Shown: in pieces, positions 34,988 through 43,725 of the stretch | Layout of the letters: the number at the start of each line of letters is the position of its first letter | Position numbering within the stretch: the stretch's first letter is position 1 | Source of the DNA: CAZBNB01 sp964493245 | GTDB taxonomy: Bacteria; Pseudomonadota; Gammaproteobacteria; Legionellales; Legionellaceae | Length of the DNA: 64,000 nt | Reading direction: 5' to 3' | Assembly: GCA_964493245.1 (NCBI GenBank) | Contig: CAZBNB010000007.1 | Location: 1 to 64,000 of the forward strand | Program-made: the position numbers and the translations under genes | Notes under the pieces: generated by a model | What the model was told of the DNA's origin: nothing | What the model saw: the letters and a program-made list of their open reading frames with translations, nothing else | Database searches by the model: none

Positions 34988-35584
34988 TTACTTTGAAAAT
35001 GAAAATGAAGACATTATCTCGTTTGCTGTCGTCTCAAGAGCCTGTTTAGTCGTACCGTACTGACTCGCACTTGACTTCTCAGACGGGTTGAAAAACCGCG
35101 TAAATCCTTCGTGCACTTTAACGTTGAAGTTTTCTTGAATCTTCTCCAGCGATTTACGCTGCGTATCGTCTACCTTAGATACAAGTGATGCAACTGCATT
35201 AACAAAAACTGCAGCAAAAGCAAATAAGGCATTGGTTAGGTTCAAAGCAACTAAAGCAGCACGACCCGCTGCCATCATGAAGAACTGACCCGCGATATTC
35301 CAATTAAAGAACAGTGCAGGTACTGCGAGAATTAACGAGCCCACTCCCAATACTATATTTTTTATCAATTTTGCCAAATGTAACAATACAGCAGCAGCTT
35401 GATAGAAAACAGCCGAGCCGTTTAAATAAGGTGAGATGAATACTGAGCTTTGTTCTTTGATAAAGCTGCTTTCTTCTTCTAGCATAGCCCCAACTTTTTT
35501 ATCTAAACCATCTACATTTTTTGAATTATATAAATTGAGATAGTTATAAATTGTCGTAGCTATACTTTCGTTTTCACCTGCCAT
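34988..35584 (-). CDS. Hypothetical protein with central hydrophobic region
   Basis: Unrecognised, 198 residues. Soluble N-terminus (1-58), then about 60-135 strongly hydrophobic with two or three likely membrane helices (LAKLIKNIVLGVGSLILAVP, FFMMAAGRAALVALNL), then a charged C-terminal helix and a Ser-rich end. No signal peptide. AGGAG lies 8 bases before the ATG. Shape resembles the protein at 31376 (soluble-membrane-soluble) though I see no sequence likeness. A host-membrane effector is possible but unproven. Confidence 0.7.
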   Translation of the reverse strand: MAGENESIATTIYNYLNLYNSKNVDGLDKKVGAMLEEESSFIKEQSSVFISPYLNGSAVFYQAAAVLLHLAKLIKNIVLGVGSLILAVPALFFNWNIAGQFFMMAAGRAALVALNLTNALFAFAAVFVNAVASLVSKVDDTQRKSLEKIQENFNVKVHEGFTRFFNPSEKSSASQYGTTKQALETTANEIMSSFSFSK

Positions 35585-35699
35585 GATTGATACTCCTAAA
35601 ATAGTAATTTAAAATAAAACAGACCATATTGTATAATATTGAAACTTATTAATCAATATTAAACACATTATTTTCGTGATCGGATGAAAATATCACCTT

Positions 35700-35797
35700 C
35701 AGGACTTACGCAAAACATCGAGGTCAAGGCGGATTTTTAATGAATGACCGAATTAAAAATAAAATCCAACGAAGAGATCGTTGTTTTGCTTAAGCCC
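35700..35797. repeat. R1 repeat, shortened copy
   Basis: Starts CAGGACTTACGCAAAACATC and ends near GTTGTTTTGCTTAAG. It lacks about 25 bases of the middle relative to the 123-bp copies. It lies between two minus-strand unknown genes. Confidence 0.75.
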
Positions 35798-35866
35798 CCT
35801 AACCTTATTAATTGAGTAGAAATCCAATATTAGACCGGTCGTTGTCGGTATGCACGCTAGATAAAG

Positions 35867-36577
35867 CTACGCGTGCTCTAACATTTGAATTTGTGCATTC
35901 AACTGGTCGTACCCCGCTTCCACATTCACATAATGACGTTTAGCTAAATAGATTGAGAGAGAACCATCATCTGTTGCCTGTTTCGCTTGCCATACACTGT
36001 TGAAATCCAAAGCAGACAAACGGTAAAAATCATTTCTTCGCGTCACTAAATAAAAATTTCGAAAATAATGGTTGGTATTTTTATTTAAACGCCTCACATC
36101 TTTCTCTAACGGCTTACCAGGTAAGTAATCATGTAGAGAATACGTGTCATTGTTATGAACAGCAATAATTTTTCCTGGAGGTAACACTTTTTTAATGGTA
36201 TTTGCCAAATGCTTCACAGTCACATGCGCCTCTTGGCTGTATTGCCCAAAAGCCAATAAGGTTGCACGAATGCCTTTATCAGTAAAAATACGATTGGGAT
36301 CAAACTCATAATGTTTATGATGCAAATTAAAAGAAATATTGCGTTGACCAGAATGCACCAGCGTCAGCAACTGCCCACCTTGTGTACGAATCACCGTACG
36401 TGCTGCTTGTAGTGCCGTGGTTTCATTTTGATGCAAATGCACAAACGATTTTCCTGAACCATGTTTTTCCTGCACAATGATGACCGTACTGTCTCCCAAA
36501 CGCACGGGTAAATTACGCGCCAAAAGATCCGTGTTGATAGGAAATACAATCATAAAAAATATCACCAATATGCGCAT
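35867..36577 (-). CDS. Exported conserved protein of unknown function
   Basis: A 236-residue protein starting MRILVIFFMIVFPINTDLLA, a Sec signal peptide; I prefer ATG 36577 over the TTG at 36589. The mature part has conserved-looking blocks: HLHQNETTALQAAR, LVHSGQRNISFNLHHKHYEFDPNRIF, TDKGIRATL and AVHNNDTYSLHDYL. The His/Asn/Arg clusters suggest a periplasmic enzyme binding metal or a charged ligand, but I cannot name the family. It stands alone, flanked by repeats. Confidence 0.75.
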   Translation of the reverse strand: MRILVIFFMIVFPINTDLLARNLPVRLGDSTVIIVQEKHGSGKSFVHLHQNETTALQAARTVIRTQGGQLLTLVHSGQRNISFNLHHKHYEFDPNRIFTDKGIRATLLAFGQYSQEAHVTVKHLANTIKKVLPPGKIIAVHNNDTYSLHDYLPGKPLEKDVRRLNKNTNHYFRNFYLVTRRNDFYRLSALDFNSVWQAKQATDDGSLSIYLAKRHYVNVEAGYDQLNAQIQMLEHA

Positions 36578-36814
36578 TAATAGGCCCAATGTGTCTAATG
36601 ATGCCCTATTTTATCGTTAATAACTCAATATCGCAACCACAACGCCCCCATCAAAGCTAATCTAGCAAGGCTTAATTGCACATCATGTGTTCTTTTTTCA
36701 ACCAAAATAGTGTACAATATATACTCTATCAGTATTGAATATACCACTCCAAATGCTATTTTGGAATGATATACTGCGCACGGTCAAGCGCTTCAGATTG
36801 TGACCACACGCAGT

Positions 36815-36982
36815 ATATACCTTGAGCACAAGCGTTTTCGGTTTTTAGCGCCCAGATATGGTTCAGCTCGTATGTTAAAAAATGCGCGCATCGTTATTCA
36901 TATGAAAGCCTTTTTTAACATACGAGATGAACCGTAGATGGAATTGCTACAAAAGCGAAAGCGCTTGTGTAGCAAGGTATAT
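36815..36982. repeat. Nested inverted-repeat element
   Basis: Three paired segments. Outer: ATATACCTTG...CACAAGCG near 36815-36834 against CGCTTGTG...CAAGGTATAT at 36962-36982. Inner: GGTTCAGCTCGTATGTTAAA (from 36860) against its complement ending at 36933, 22 of 23 matching. Right side: a separate 14-bp hairpin at 36944-36975 with a 4-base loop. No ORF. It abuts an R1 copy. The other bases of 36590-37159 contain nothing I can identify. Confidence 0.65.
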
Positions 36983-36994
36983 GTTCGAATGAGT

Positions 36995-37117
36995 CAGGAC
37001 TTACGAAAAACAACGAGGTCGAGGCGGATTTTATTTTTAATGAGGGAGTTTAGATAACTAAATGACCGAATTAAAAATAAAATCCAACGAAGAGATCGGT
37101 GTTTTGCGTCAGTCCTG
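36995..37117. repeat. R1 repeat, full copy
   Basis: 123 bp from CAGGACTTACGAAAAACAAC to GTTTTGCGTCAGTCCTG, with the AT-rich palindromic middle (TTTTATTTTTAAT against ATTAAAAATAAAA). Opposite orientation to the copy at 39045, judged by which side carries GAGGTCGAGGCGG. Confidence 0.85.
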
Positions 37118-37159
37118 TGAGTATTTTTAAAAGCCGAAACGGATGAGGAAGGTAAGCGC

Positions 37160-37438
37160 ATGCCAACGATAAACGATGAGGAAAATGATCAGGAAAAAGC
37201 CCGCTCTTATATCCCTAAAAGTTTAATTCGAGCCGGTTTTTGGGCCAAAAACCATTTTGGTGAAGTGACATTTGCTTCAGGCATTGTCATGATGGGAATC
37301 GCTCTGTCATTGATTTTTGCGGTAGGCGGCACTGCTGGCATTGCCGGCCTATTTTTAGTCTTGGTTGCAGGTGTACTACTATGCGGCAAAGCACTGTATC
37401 CAGAATCAGGTGATGATGCGCCTTCTTTTGATATGTAA
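37160..37438 (+). CDS. Small inner-membrane protein
   Basis: A 92-residue protein with a charged N-terminus and two adjacent hydrophobic helices (about residues 36-55 and 58-78, VTFASGIVMMGIALSLIFAV and GIAGLFLVLVAGVLLCG), then an acidic tail. GAGGAAGG is 7-14 bases upstream of the ATG. Unknown family; lies between R1 and R3 repeats. Confidence 0.65.
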   Translation: MPTINDEENDQEKARSYIPKSLIRAGFWAKNHFGEVTFASGIVMMGIALSLIFAVGGTAGIAGLFLVLVAGVLLCGKALYPESGDDAPSFDM

Positions 37439-37470
37439 GATACCTCTTTTTCGCGTGTTAACAATTGCTC

Positions 37471-37710
37471 TCGCACCTACGTGCCTCGGCTTGTCCGAGG
37501 CATCCAGGAGAACTTGATTAAAAACAAATTTCCTCGTACAGGTCACGCCATTCGGGGTTAATCTCTTCAATCAAATTAATTTTCCATTGTCTGTACCCGT
37601 TTTTAAAACGTTTTTCACGTCGAGCGGCTTCTACTTTTAATTTATTTAGCTTTATTTTTAACTTGAGGATTTCCTGGATGCCTCGGACAAGCCGAGGCAC
37701 GTAGGCGCGA
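37471..37710. repeat. R3 inverted pair of 39-bp palindromic repeats
   Basis: The left arm (37471-37509) and right arm (37672-37710) are reverse complements with one mismatch in 39. Each arm contains its own hairpin, GCCTCGG-CTTGT-CCGAGGC (7-bp stem). They enclose 162 bases holding a nuclease-gene fragment. Confidence 0.8.
37518..37631 (-). pseudogene. GIY-YIG nuclease C-terminal fragment
   Basis: The minus strand encodes EAARREKRFKNGYRQWKINL followed by IEEINPEWRDLYEEICF and a stop, matching the end of small GIY-YIG endonucleases (the REKxxKxW...LIxExNPxWxDLY block). The GIY and YIG strands and catalytic Arg are missing. Upstream the open frame continues only through the R3 repeat, so this is a decayed remnant, not a gene. 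Confidence 0.7.
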
Positions 37711-37861
37711 GTCCATATGATTGCCATAATATGTTGACAATACCACTCACCCCTAATAGAAGATCTTTTTTCAAACAATATAACGGATTTTTTTGTACTA
37801 TAATTAATCTAAAGGATTGCTAACAAAACACGATGTTTTATTGAAAAGAAGGTTTATTATA

Positions 37862-38851
37862 ATGATGACGCGCAAAAAAAATGAAAACAGCCCTGTTATA
37901 ACAGCCGCACAGAAAAAAGCTCTGGAGGCATTGCATATCATCAATGAGCAAATGAATAAAAACACTGTGTATATCAATAACTGCGCGTGGTTTGAGGAAA
38001 AAGAAAAGGATGTTACCGTTTGCTCCGACACTCTTAAAGCGCTCACAGACAGCATGCAAGTTGCCAGTAAGGAATTATCAGAAATAATAAAGGCAAGAGA
38101 CCGAGGAGAAACGACAGCTACTCGTAGCGCAGCAGAGAGCGAAACAATAGCGTTGTCAAAGCTAAACGAGGGGGAAAGTCTAAGAGCCGTAGGCATCATA
38201 CTTTATTATTTGTTTCCAAGACTATTTGGTATAAATATATCTGTTCCTATTGATACGTATATCAGTGATAAAGAAACCGCCATCAAGTCAATGCAACATG
38301 AGAAATCACATGCAGAAAAAGCGTTGACTAAAGCTCAAGAAGCGCAAACCGAAGCGGAAAATGCTCTAAATAGATTACCAGTTGTACAAGATCATCAGGC
38401 AGCTGTATCTAATAGGGACAAAGCCAACCTGGAGGCAGCTACAAATAAAGAGGTGATAATCACATCATGCAAAAAATTGTTCGACGAATTATCAGACAAG
38501 GTATTAAGGACTGATGAGGACAAACAGAGCAACGTTACTAAAATCAGAGTTGTATCTGATATGAAAAATTTTGTTGAAAATCCAACTGAGCGAACTAAAG
38601 CAAAATTTGAAGAATCAGCTGCCGATTTTAGAGCGATGGACCAAACAAGGGAAAAAGGGTTGGTTGAGTACTTCACCAGTAGTAAAGTGATGTCAACATA
38701 TCACGCCATTCGACAACAGATTGATAAATGCCAAGCCCTTTATGAGGGGCAGATTGATACCAACAAACCAATTGTATCAACACAAAAAAGCCAAACAGAA
38801 GACGCTGTACTCACATTATCTCCGGCAGCAAATATGCCGCCTCATAGGTAA
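37862..38851 (+). CDS. Hypothetical coiled-coil protein, possible effector
   Basis: Unrecognised 329-residue protein, start ATG 37862 (two Met in a row; GAAGG about 10 bases upstream; a TATAAT at 37799-37804). Charged helices dominate, with coiled-coil character around residues 145-190 (EKSHAEKALTKAQEAQTEAE) and one hydrophobic patch near 120 (AVGIILYYLFPRLFGINISV). No signal peptide. The overall look, long helical and Lys/Glu-rich without known domains, resembles the gene at 368, though I see no sequence match. Candidate Dot/Icm substrate by context only. Confidence 0.68.
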   Translation: MMTRKKNENSPVITAAQKKALEALHIINEQMNKNTVYINNCAWFEEKEKDVTVCSDTLKALTDSMQVASKELSEIIKARDRGETTATRSAAESETIALSKLNEGESLRAVGIILYYLFPRLFGINISVPIDTYISDKETAIKSMQHEKSHAEKALTKAQEAQTEAENALNRLPVVQDHQAAVSNRDKANLEAATNKEVIITSCKKLFDELSDKVLRTDEDKQSNVTKIRVVSDMKNFVENPTERTKAKFEESAADFRAMDQTREKGLVEYFTSSKVMSTYHAIRQQIDKCQALYEGQIDTNKPIVSTQKSQTEDAVLTLSPAANMPPHR

Positions 38852-39044
38852 ATCAGTCTAACATGTTATACAGCGAATAAAAGCACACAGCTAGATTAAG
38901 ACAAACCAAAGATCCACCGAGCAAGCGCATTATTAATGCCTAAATGACTGTTTTATGTGCTTTATGCCTGGAGTCTAGTTTTGATATTAAATCATAAAGC
39001 ACTGCACATAGACATAAAAGAGACTTTGATTGTTCAAAATTCAG

Positions 39045-39167
39045 CAGGACTGACGCAAAACACCGATCTCTTCGTTGGATTTTATTTTTAATTCGGTCAT
39101 TTAGTTATCTAAACTCCCTCATTAAAAATAAAATCCGCCTCGACCTCGTTGTTTTTCGTAAGTCCTG
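39045..39167. repeat. R1 repeat, full copy
   Basis: 123 bp from CAGGACTGACGCAAAACACC to TTTTTCGTAAGTCCTG, oriented like the 21913 copy. It is the only feature found in the gene-free stretch 38852-39268. Confidence 0.85.
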
Positions 39168-39268
39168 TTCAGATACGTTTGCCCTGCAAAAATCCAGCAA
39201 AAAATAGCATTCATGATTAATATTCGATACAATCAACCATCTTATTATTTAGAAAAACTTAAACCATT

Positions 39269-39940
39269 ATGGGTAATTTATTTAATATGTTTGGGCCTTC
39301 TCCCATCAAGCCCATTGAACAACACATGCATAAAACCTACTTATGTGTTAAACAACTAGATCCTTTTTTTTCCGCCGTCTTAACGCAAGACTGGGAGAGT
39401 GCGAGTAAAGTTCAAGCGGAGATTATCGCGCTTGAGAAAGAAGCGGATAATATTAAAAAAGACTTGCGCCTGCATTTACCCACTGGTTTATTTTTACCCG
39501 TTGCACGCACCGATTTACTAGAGCTCTTAAGTGCGCAAGACAGAATTGCCAATAAAGCCCAAGACATCGCCGGGCTCATCATGGGGCGGCGCTTAATCAT
39601 CCCCGCAGCGATTGCAACCGTATTTATGCCATTTGTGCATTGCTGCCTCAGTGCCACCAAACAAGCATGTAAAGCGATTAATGAATTGGATGAGCTCTTA
39701 GAAACAGGCTTTCGTGGCAGTGAGGTCAATATTGTTGAAGAAATGATTGTCACGTTAGATCAAATCGAACATGACAGTGATGATAAGCTAGCTGATATTC
39801 GACAACGCATTTTTCAATTAGAAGAAACACTCAGCCCGGTTGAAGTCATCTTTTTATACAAATTGGTTGAGCGGATTGGTGATTTGGCTGATTTAGCCCA
39901 AACCGTCGGTGCTAGACTACAAATATTGATTGCGCGGTAA
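39269..39940 (+). CDS. DUF47/PhoU-like regulator of phosphate transport
   Basis: A 223-residue all-helical protein of the DUF47 (PhoU-related) family, which accompanies Pit transporters and is thought to control them. Helical bundle with conserved acidic patches such as ALEKEADNIKKDLR and LDQIEHDSDDKLADIR. Three bases separate it from pit. It lies near ppk1, which also handles phosphate, though the two are 8 kb apart. Confidence 0.93.
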   Translation: MGNLFNMFGPSPIKPIEQHMHKTYLCVKQLDPFFSAVLTQDWESASKVQAEIIALEKEADNIKKDLRLHLPTGLFLPVARTDLLELLSAQDRIANKAQDIAGLIMGRRLIIPAAIATVFMPFVHCCLSATKQACKAINELDELLETGFRGSEVNIVEEMIVTLDQIEHDSDDKLADIRQRIFQLEETLSPVEVIFLYKLVERIGDLADLAQTVGARLQILIAR

Positions 39941-39943
39941 CCT

Positions 39944-41197
39944 ATGGAACATTCACTTTTATATATCATTCCAGCCATTTTACTTTGTTTTCTCATGACA
40001 TGGGGTGTAGGTGCAAACGATTTAGCCAATGTCATGAGTACGACGATGGGATCTAAAGCCATCACCGTAAAACAAGCTATTATTATCGCCATTATCTTCG
40101 AATTAGCCGGCGCTTTCTTAGGTGGAACCGGTGTCACGGAAACCATGCGTGATGGTATTATTAATACCACCGAACTCAATAACCATCCGCAAGTTTTGGT
40201 TGAAGGCATGTTATGTGTCTTATTTGCATGCACGGTCTGGATGAATTTAGCCAGCTATATCGGTGTGCCTGTATCAATTACCAATGCATTGGTTGGATCA
40301 ATGGTGGGCTTTGGTGGTGTGGTACTTGGGCCTGACGCGATTTATTGGGATCAAGTTTCACATATTGCTATCGGTTGGGTGACTTCGCCACTGATAGCAG
40401 GTATTACCGGCTATGCCTTGTTTACAACCATACAACAAACCATTTTTGTACGCGTCAATCCATTGGAAAAGGCCAAAATTTATATCCCATTCTATCTGTT
40501 TTTAGTGGGCTGTATTTTGTCATTTATCACTGTATTTAAAGGGCTTCATCATTTTGATCTCCAGTTGAGTTTTAAACAAAATGTATTGGTCATGCTCGGT
40601 AGCAGTGTGATCTTCACCACATTGGGTATGATAGCCATTCGACGAATAGCTGAACCAGAAAATATGAAACGTCGAGAATGTTTTATTCAAATCGAGCGCT
40701 ATTTTGCTGTCCTGATGGCAATGACAGCCTGTGCCATGGTGTTTGCTCACGGTTCAAATGATGTCGCGCTGGCCGCGAGCCCACTCACCTTAGTGTATAC
40801 CTTAATATACGATACAACCTATCATTTTTCTGGAGAGACTTATCCTTCGTGGATTATCCTCTTTGCATGCACCGGCGTTATCCTGGGATTCTTGTTTTAT
40901 GGTCGTAAAGTCATTGAAACAGTAGGCAGCTCTATCACTGCATTGACTCCAAGCCGCGCCTTTGCCGCAACTTTAGCAGCAGCCACAACCGTGGTCGTTG
41001 CCACCAGCAGCGGCATCCCGGTTTCAGCGACACAAACGCTGGTTGGGGCTGTATTAGGCGTGGGATTAGCGCGTGGTATCGGTGCCTTAAATTTGATTGT
41101 CATTCGTAATATTTTCACATCATGGGTGATCACTCTACCTGCCGCATCATTGTTGACCGTAATATCTTATAAGAGCTTACATTTTTTTATTTATTAA
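39944..41197 (+). CDS. pit: Low-affinity inorganic phosphate transporter Pit
   Basis: Inner-membrane phosphate permease of 417 residues with about ten hydrophobic segments. The two inverted Pit repeats each show the signature: GANDLANVMSTTMGSKA near the N-terminus and FAHGSNDVALAASPL after the middle. Co-transcribed with the DUF47 gene. Confidence 0.95.
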   Translation: MEHSLLYIIPAILLCFLMTWGVGANDLANVMSTTMGSKAITVKQAIIIAIIFELAGAFLGGTGVTETMRDGIINTTELNNHPQVLVEGMLCVLFACTVWMNLASYIGVPVSITNALVGSMVGFGGVVLGPDAIYWDQVSHIAIGWVTSPLIAGITGYALFTTIQQTIFVRVNPLEKAKIYIPFYLFLVGCILSFITVFKGLHHFDLQLSFKQNVLVMLGSSVIFTTLGMIAIRRIAEPENMKRRECFIQIERYFAVLMAMTACAMVFAHGSNDVALAASPLTLVYTLIYDTTYHFSGETYPSWIILFACTGVILGFLFYGRKVIETVGSSITALTPSRAFAATLAAATTVVVATSSGIPVSATQTLVGAVLGVGLARGIGALNLIVIRNIFTSWVITLPAASLLTVISYKSLHFFIY

Positions 41198-41243
41198 GAC
41201 AGTTAATAACAGGCTCATGTGCGCAAGGTATATTCAATAACAA

Positions 41244-41666
41244 CTATCTTTTGACAACGTAGGCAGTCATTCTTGAGGAGCAGGTGATTTGTTGTTGTTC
41301 GTTGAATATGTCGATGGACCAAACATGGGTTGAACGGCCAATGTGAATGGGGCGCGTCACTGCTGTGACGATACCCTCGCGTACTGAACGCAAATGATTG
41401 GCATTTATTTCTAAGCCCACGCAATAATACAGGGCTTGATCAACCACCGCATTGGCTGCTGTGCTTGCCAACGTTTCGGCGAGAACAACATTGGCACCAC
41501 CATGGATAATACCGATCGGCTGGCGGGTGCGATCACTGGCGGGCATGGTTGCTGTCATGGTGTCCTCACCGATGTCGGTGAAAACAATACCGATAAAATC
41601 GGCGATGGTGTTACGACTACGCTCGTTTAAAAACTCAAGCGTCACTGTTTGAAACCAAATAGCCAT
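41244..41666 (-). CDS. YdiI/EntH-type hotdog thioesterase
   Basis: Acyl-CoA thioesterase of 140 residues. The active-site region IIHGGANVVLAETLAS contains the HGG motif and catalytic Glu; VGLEINANHLRSVREG and WSIDIFNE are close to E. coli YdiI (MenI). Substrate here unknown: no menaquinone genes in view. Six bases after the small gene at 41673. Confidence 0.9.
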   Translation of the reverse strand: MAIWFQTVTLEFLNERSRNTIADFIGIVFTDIGEDTMTATMPASDRTRQPIGIIHGGANVVLAETLASTAANAVVDQALYYCVGLEINANHLRSVREGIVTAVTRPIHIGRSTHVWSIDIFNEQQQITCSSRMTAYVVKR

Positions 41667-41672
41667 GATGAG

Positions 41673-41858
41673 TTAAAAATTTTCCCAGTGTTTCTCTTTT
41701 TTAGGCTTTGAAGCGGCTTCGTCACGCAGTGTAAAAATACGTTGGTATTTTTTGATTTCTTTTAGTTGTGACGCCGTTTTTTTATGCGTTGCATCAAATT
41801 CAAACAAAAACACATCGTAGGGACTCACATACGCTTTATCAATATCATCTTTATTCAT
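41673..41858 (-). CDS. Small conserved soluble protein
   Basis: A 61-residue, charged protein (FLFEFDATHKKTASQLKEIK, then KYQRIFTLRDEA). No signal or membrane segment. GTGAG lies 8 bases before the ATG. Spaced 35 bases after rpoH and 6 before the thioesterase, all on one strand. I have seen similar short proteins in gammaproteobacteria but cannot assign a function. Confidence 0.72.
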   Translation of the reverse strand: MNKDDIDKAYVSPYDVFLFEFDATHKKTASQLKEIKKYQRIFTLRDEAASKPKKEKHWENF

Positions 41859-41893
41859 TTATTTTCTCACTTTTTTAAGATGTTGGATGCGCA

Positions 41894-42757
41894 TTAAGCA
41901 TACTCCACCATGTACTGACGCAGTTTTTTCATCGCATTCTTTTCTAATTGCCGTACACGCTCGGCTGAAACATCGTATTTTTCAGCTAAATGCTGTAGTG
42001 TCGTCTGTTGATCTCCACTTAACCAACGTTGACGTAAAATATCTTGGCTACGCTCATCCAAGGCTGATAACGCATGATGCAAACGCTCAATTTGATTGGC
42101 CTCTGTGCTTTCTTGCTCAAAGACATAAGCCGGATTTGCCGTTTGATCCGACAAATATTCCGCTGGGGCTGATTTATAAAATGACTCGTCGTCATCGACC
42201 GCCGTCACGTCGAATGACTCGTCCATCGCATTGAGACGGCGCTCCATTTCTAAGACTTCTTCGGGTTTAACCTGTAAAGAATGGGCAATATCTTGAATTT
42301 CTTCTTGACTTGACCAACCAAGGCGTTTTTTCATATGACGCAGATTAAAGAAAAGCTTACGCTGCGCTTTGGTTGTGGCAATTTTGACGATACGCCAATT
42401 TTGAATAACAAACTCATGTATTTGTGATTTAATCCAATGGACCGCAAATGATACCAGGCGCACACCCATTTTATGGTTAAAACGTTTTACCGCTTTCATT
42501 AACCCGACATTACCTTCTTGAATCAAATCTCCCAGAGGAAGGCCATATCCTAAATAACCTCTGGCAACACTAACAACATAACGCAAGTGCGCCAAAACCA
42601 ATGATCGCGCTGCCTCTACGTCACCGTGCTCTTGAACACGTTCGGCAAATTGGTATTCTTCTTCTGCGCTTAATAAAGGGATTTGGTTCACACGGTGGAT
42701 ATAAGCATCCAGGCTGCCGATTGGAAGATTCATTGTCAACAGTTGCTGCGTACTCAT
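41894..42757 (-). CDS. rpoH: Heat-shock sigma factor RpoH (sigma-32)
   Basis: Directs RNA polymerase to heat-shock promoters. Region 2 (DLIQEGNVGLMKAVKRFNHK), the RpoH-specific box QRKLFFNLR, and region 4 with LQHLAEKYDVSAERVRQLEK are all clear. ATG 42757, with GGAG 7 bases upstream, gives 287 residues; the frame is open five codons more. Follows ftsX as in most gammaproteobacteria. Confidence 0.97.
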   Translation of the reverse strand: MSTQQLLTMNLPIGSLDAYIHRVNQIPLLSAEEEYQFAERVQEHGDVEAARSLVLAHLRYVVSVARGYLGYGLPLGDLIQEGNVGLMKAVKRFNHKMGVRLVSFAVHWIKSQIHEFVIQNWRIVKIATTKAQRKLFFNLRHMKKRLGWSSQEEIQDIAHSLQVKPEEVLEMERRLNAMDESFDVTAVDDDESFYKSAPAEYLSDQTANPAYVFEQESTEANQIERLHHALSALDERSQDILRQRWLSGDQQTTLQHLAEKYDVSAERVRQLEKNAMKKLRQYMVEYA

Positions 42758-42807
42758 GAGTAACTCCATCAAATGCGATAGGAAAAAGCTTAAAGATTAT
42801 ATCACAA

Positions 42808-43725
42808 TCAGGCTGCACCACTCAAGACCACACGCGCAGACAACCGAGCACCCAACCAACCTAACAGACTCGCACTCAATAAAAGTAAACACGTTTGTGA
42901 AAAAGTTAAGATGGGCACATGGTAATCGAATGCGTAACCACTCAAAAGCTGATTTAATTTTTGATTCAATGCCACGACCACACTATTCACACAAACCCAA
43001 GCTAACAAAGCAGCCATTAATCCATACGCCGCACCGGAATATAAAAAGGGGCGCATAATATACATATCATTCGCACCAATTAACTTAAACACCTGCATTT
43101 CATCCGCGCGATCTCGAATCATTAAGCGCAGCGTATTGCCCGTGATTAAAATCACCGCCAACGCTAACAACACATTGATACCATTTAACAAGTGTGAGAA
43201 AAAATGCAGTAAAGTAAACAGGCGCTTCATCCAAGCTAAATCTAACGAGGCCTCATCAATCTGTGGATAGGTTTTCAGCTGCTGATACAATGTTTCCAAA
43301 CGCGCTGGCGTATCAATGCTGGTGGCAGGCACCACATCGATCACAAAGGGCAAGGGATTATCTGGTAAAAAAAGCAAAATATCACGCATGCCATCTTGCT
43401 GCTGTAATACATCGAGCCCTTGTTGTGGGGTGTTAAGCACAGCAGATTGCACCCCCTTTGTTGCTTGTACTTTTGTTAATAAATTGTGCGCTTCTTGCGC
43501 CTCAGTAGGCACTTTTAGATACAACAAAATATGCCCGTTATTTTGCCAAGTGGATGTCAGTTGATTAATAGAGCTTGAAACATTCCAGAATAAAGCAACT
43601 AACACCAACACCAAAGAAAGCATTAAAACCGTCATCAAACTGGTCATAGGCTGCTGTGTGATAAATTCGACACCACGGGCCAGTGCCTGGCGGTGTAGTG
43701 ACACTCTGGATTGCATATTTAGCAT
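42808..43725 (-). CDS. ftsX: Cell-division protein FtsX
   Basis: Membrane partner of FtsE at the septum, controlling peptidoglycan hydrolases. N-terminal helix (about 27-50), an extracytoplasmic domain (about 60-160) and three further helices in the C-terminal half. 305 residues. Overlaps ftsE by 7 bases. Confidence 0.94.
   Translation of the reverse strand: MLNMQSRVSLHRQALARGVEFITQQPMTSLMTVLMLSLVLVLVALFWNVSSSINQLTSTWQNNGHILLYLKVPTEAQEAHNLLTKVQATKGVQSAVLNTPQQGLDVLQQQDGMRDILLFLPDNPLPFVIDVVPATSIDTPARLETLYQQLKTYPQIDEASLDLAWMKRLFTLLHFFSHLLNGINVLLALAVILITGNTLRLMIRDRADEMQVFKLIGANDMYIMRPFLYSGAAYGLMAALLAWVCVNSVVVALNQKLNQLLSGYAFDYHVPILTFSQTCLLLLSASLLGWLGARLSARVVLSGAA

Noticed and set aside
36851..36940. 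tRNA-like GGTTCAGCTCG segment
   Set aside because: No acceptor stem, anticodon arm or CCA can be fitted; it is the arm of an inverted repeat.
37518..37778. 86-codon minus-strand frame as an intact gene
   Set aside because: Only the last 37 codons resemble GIY-YIG; the rest reads through the R3 repeat and unrelated sequence.
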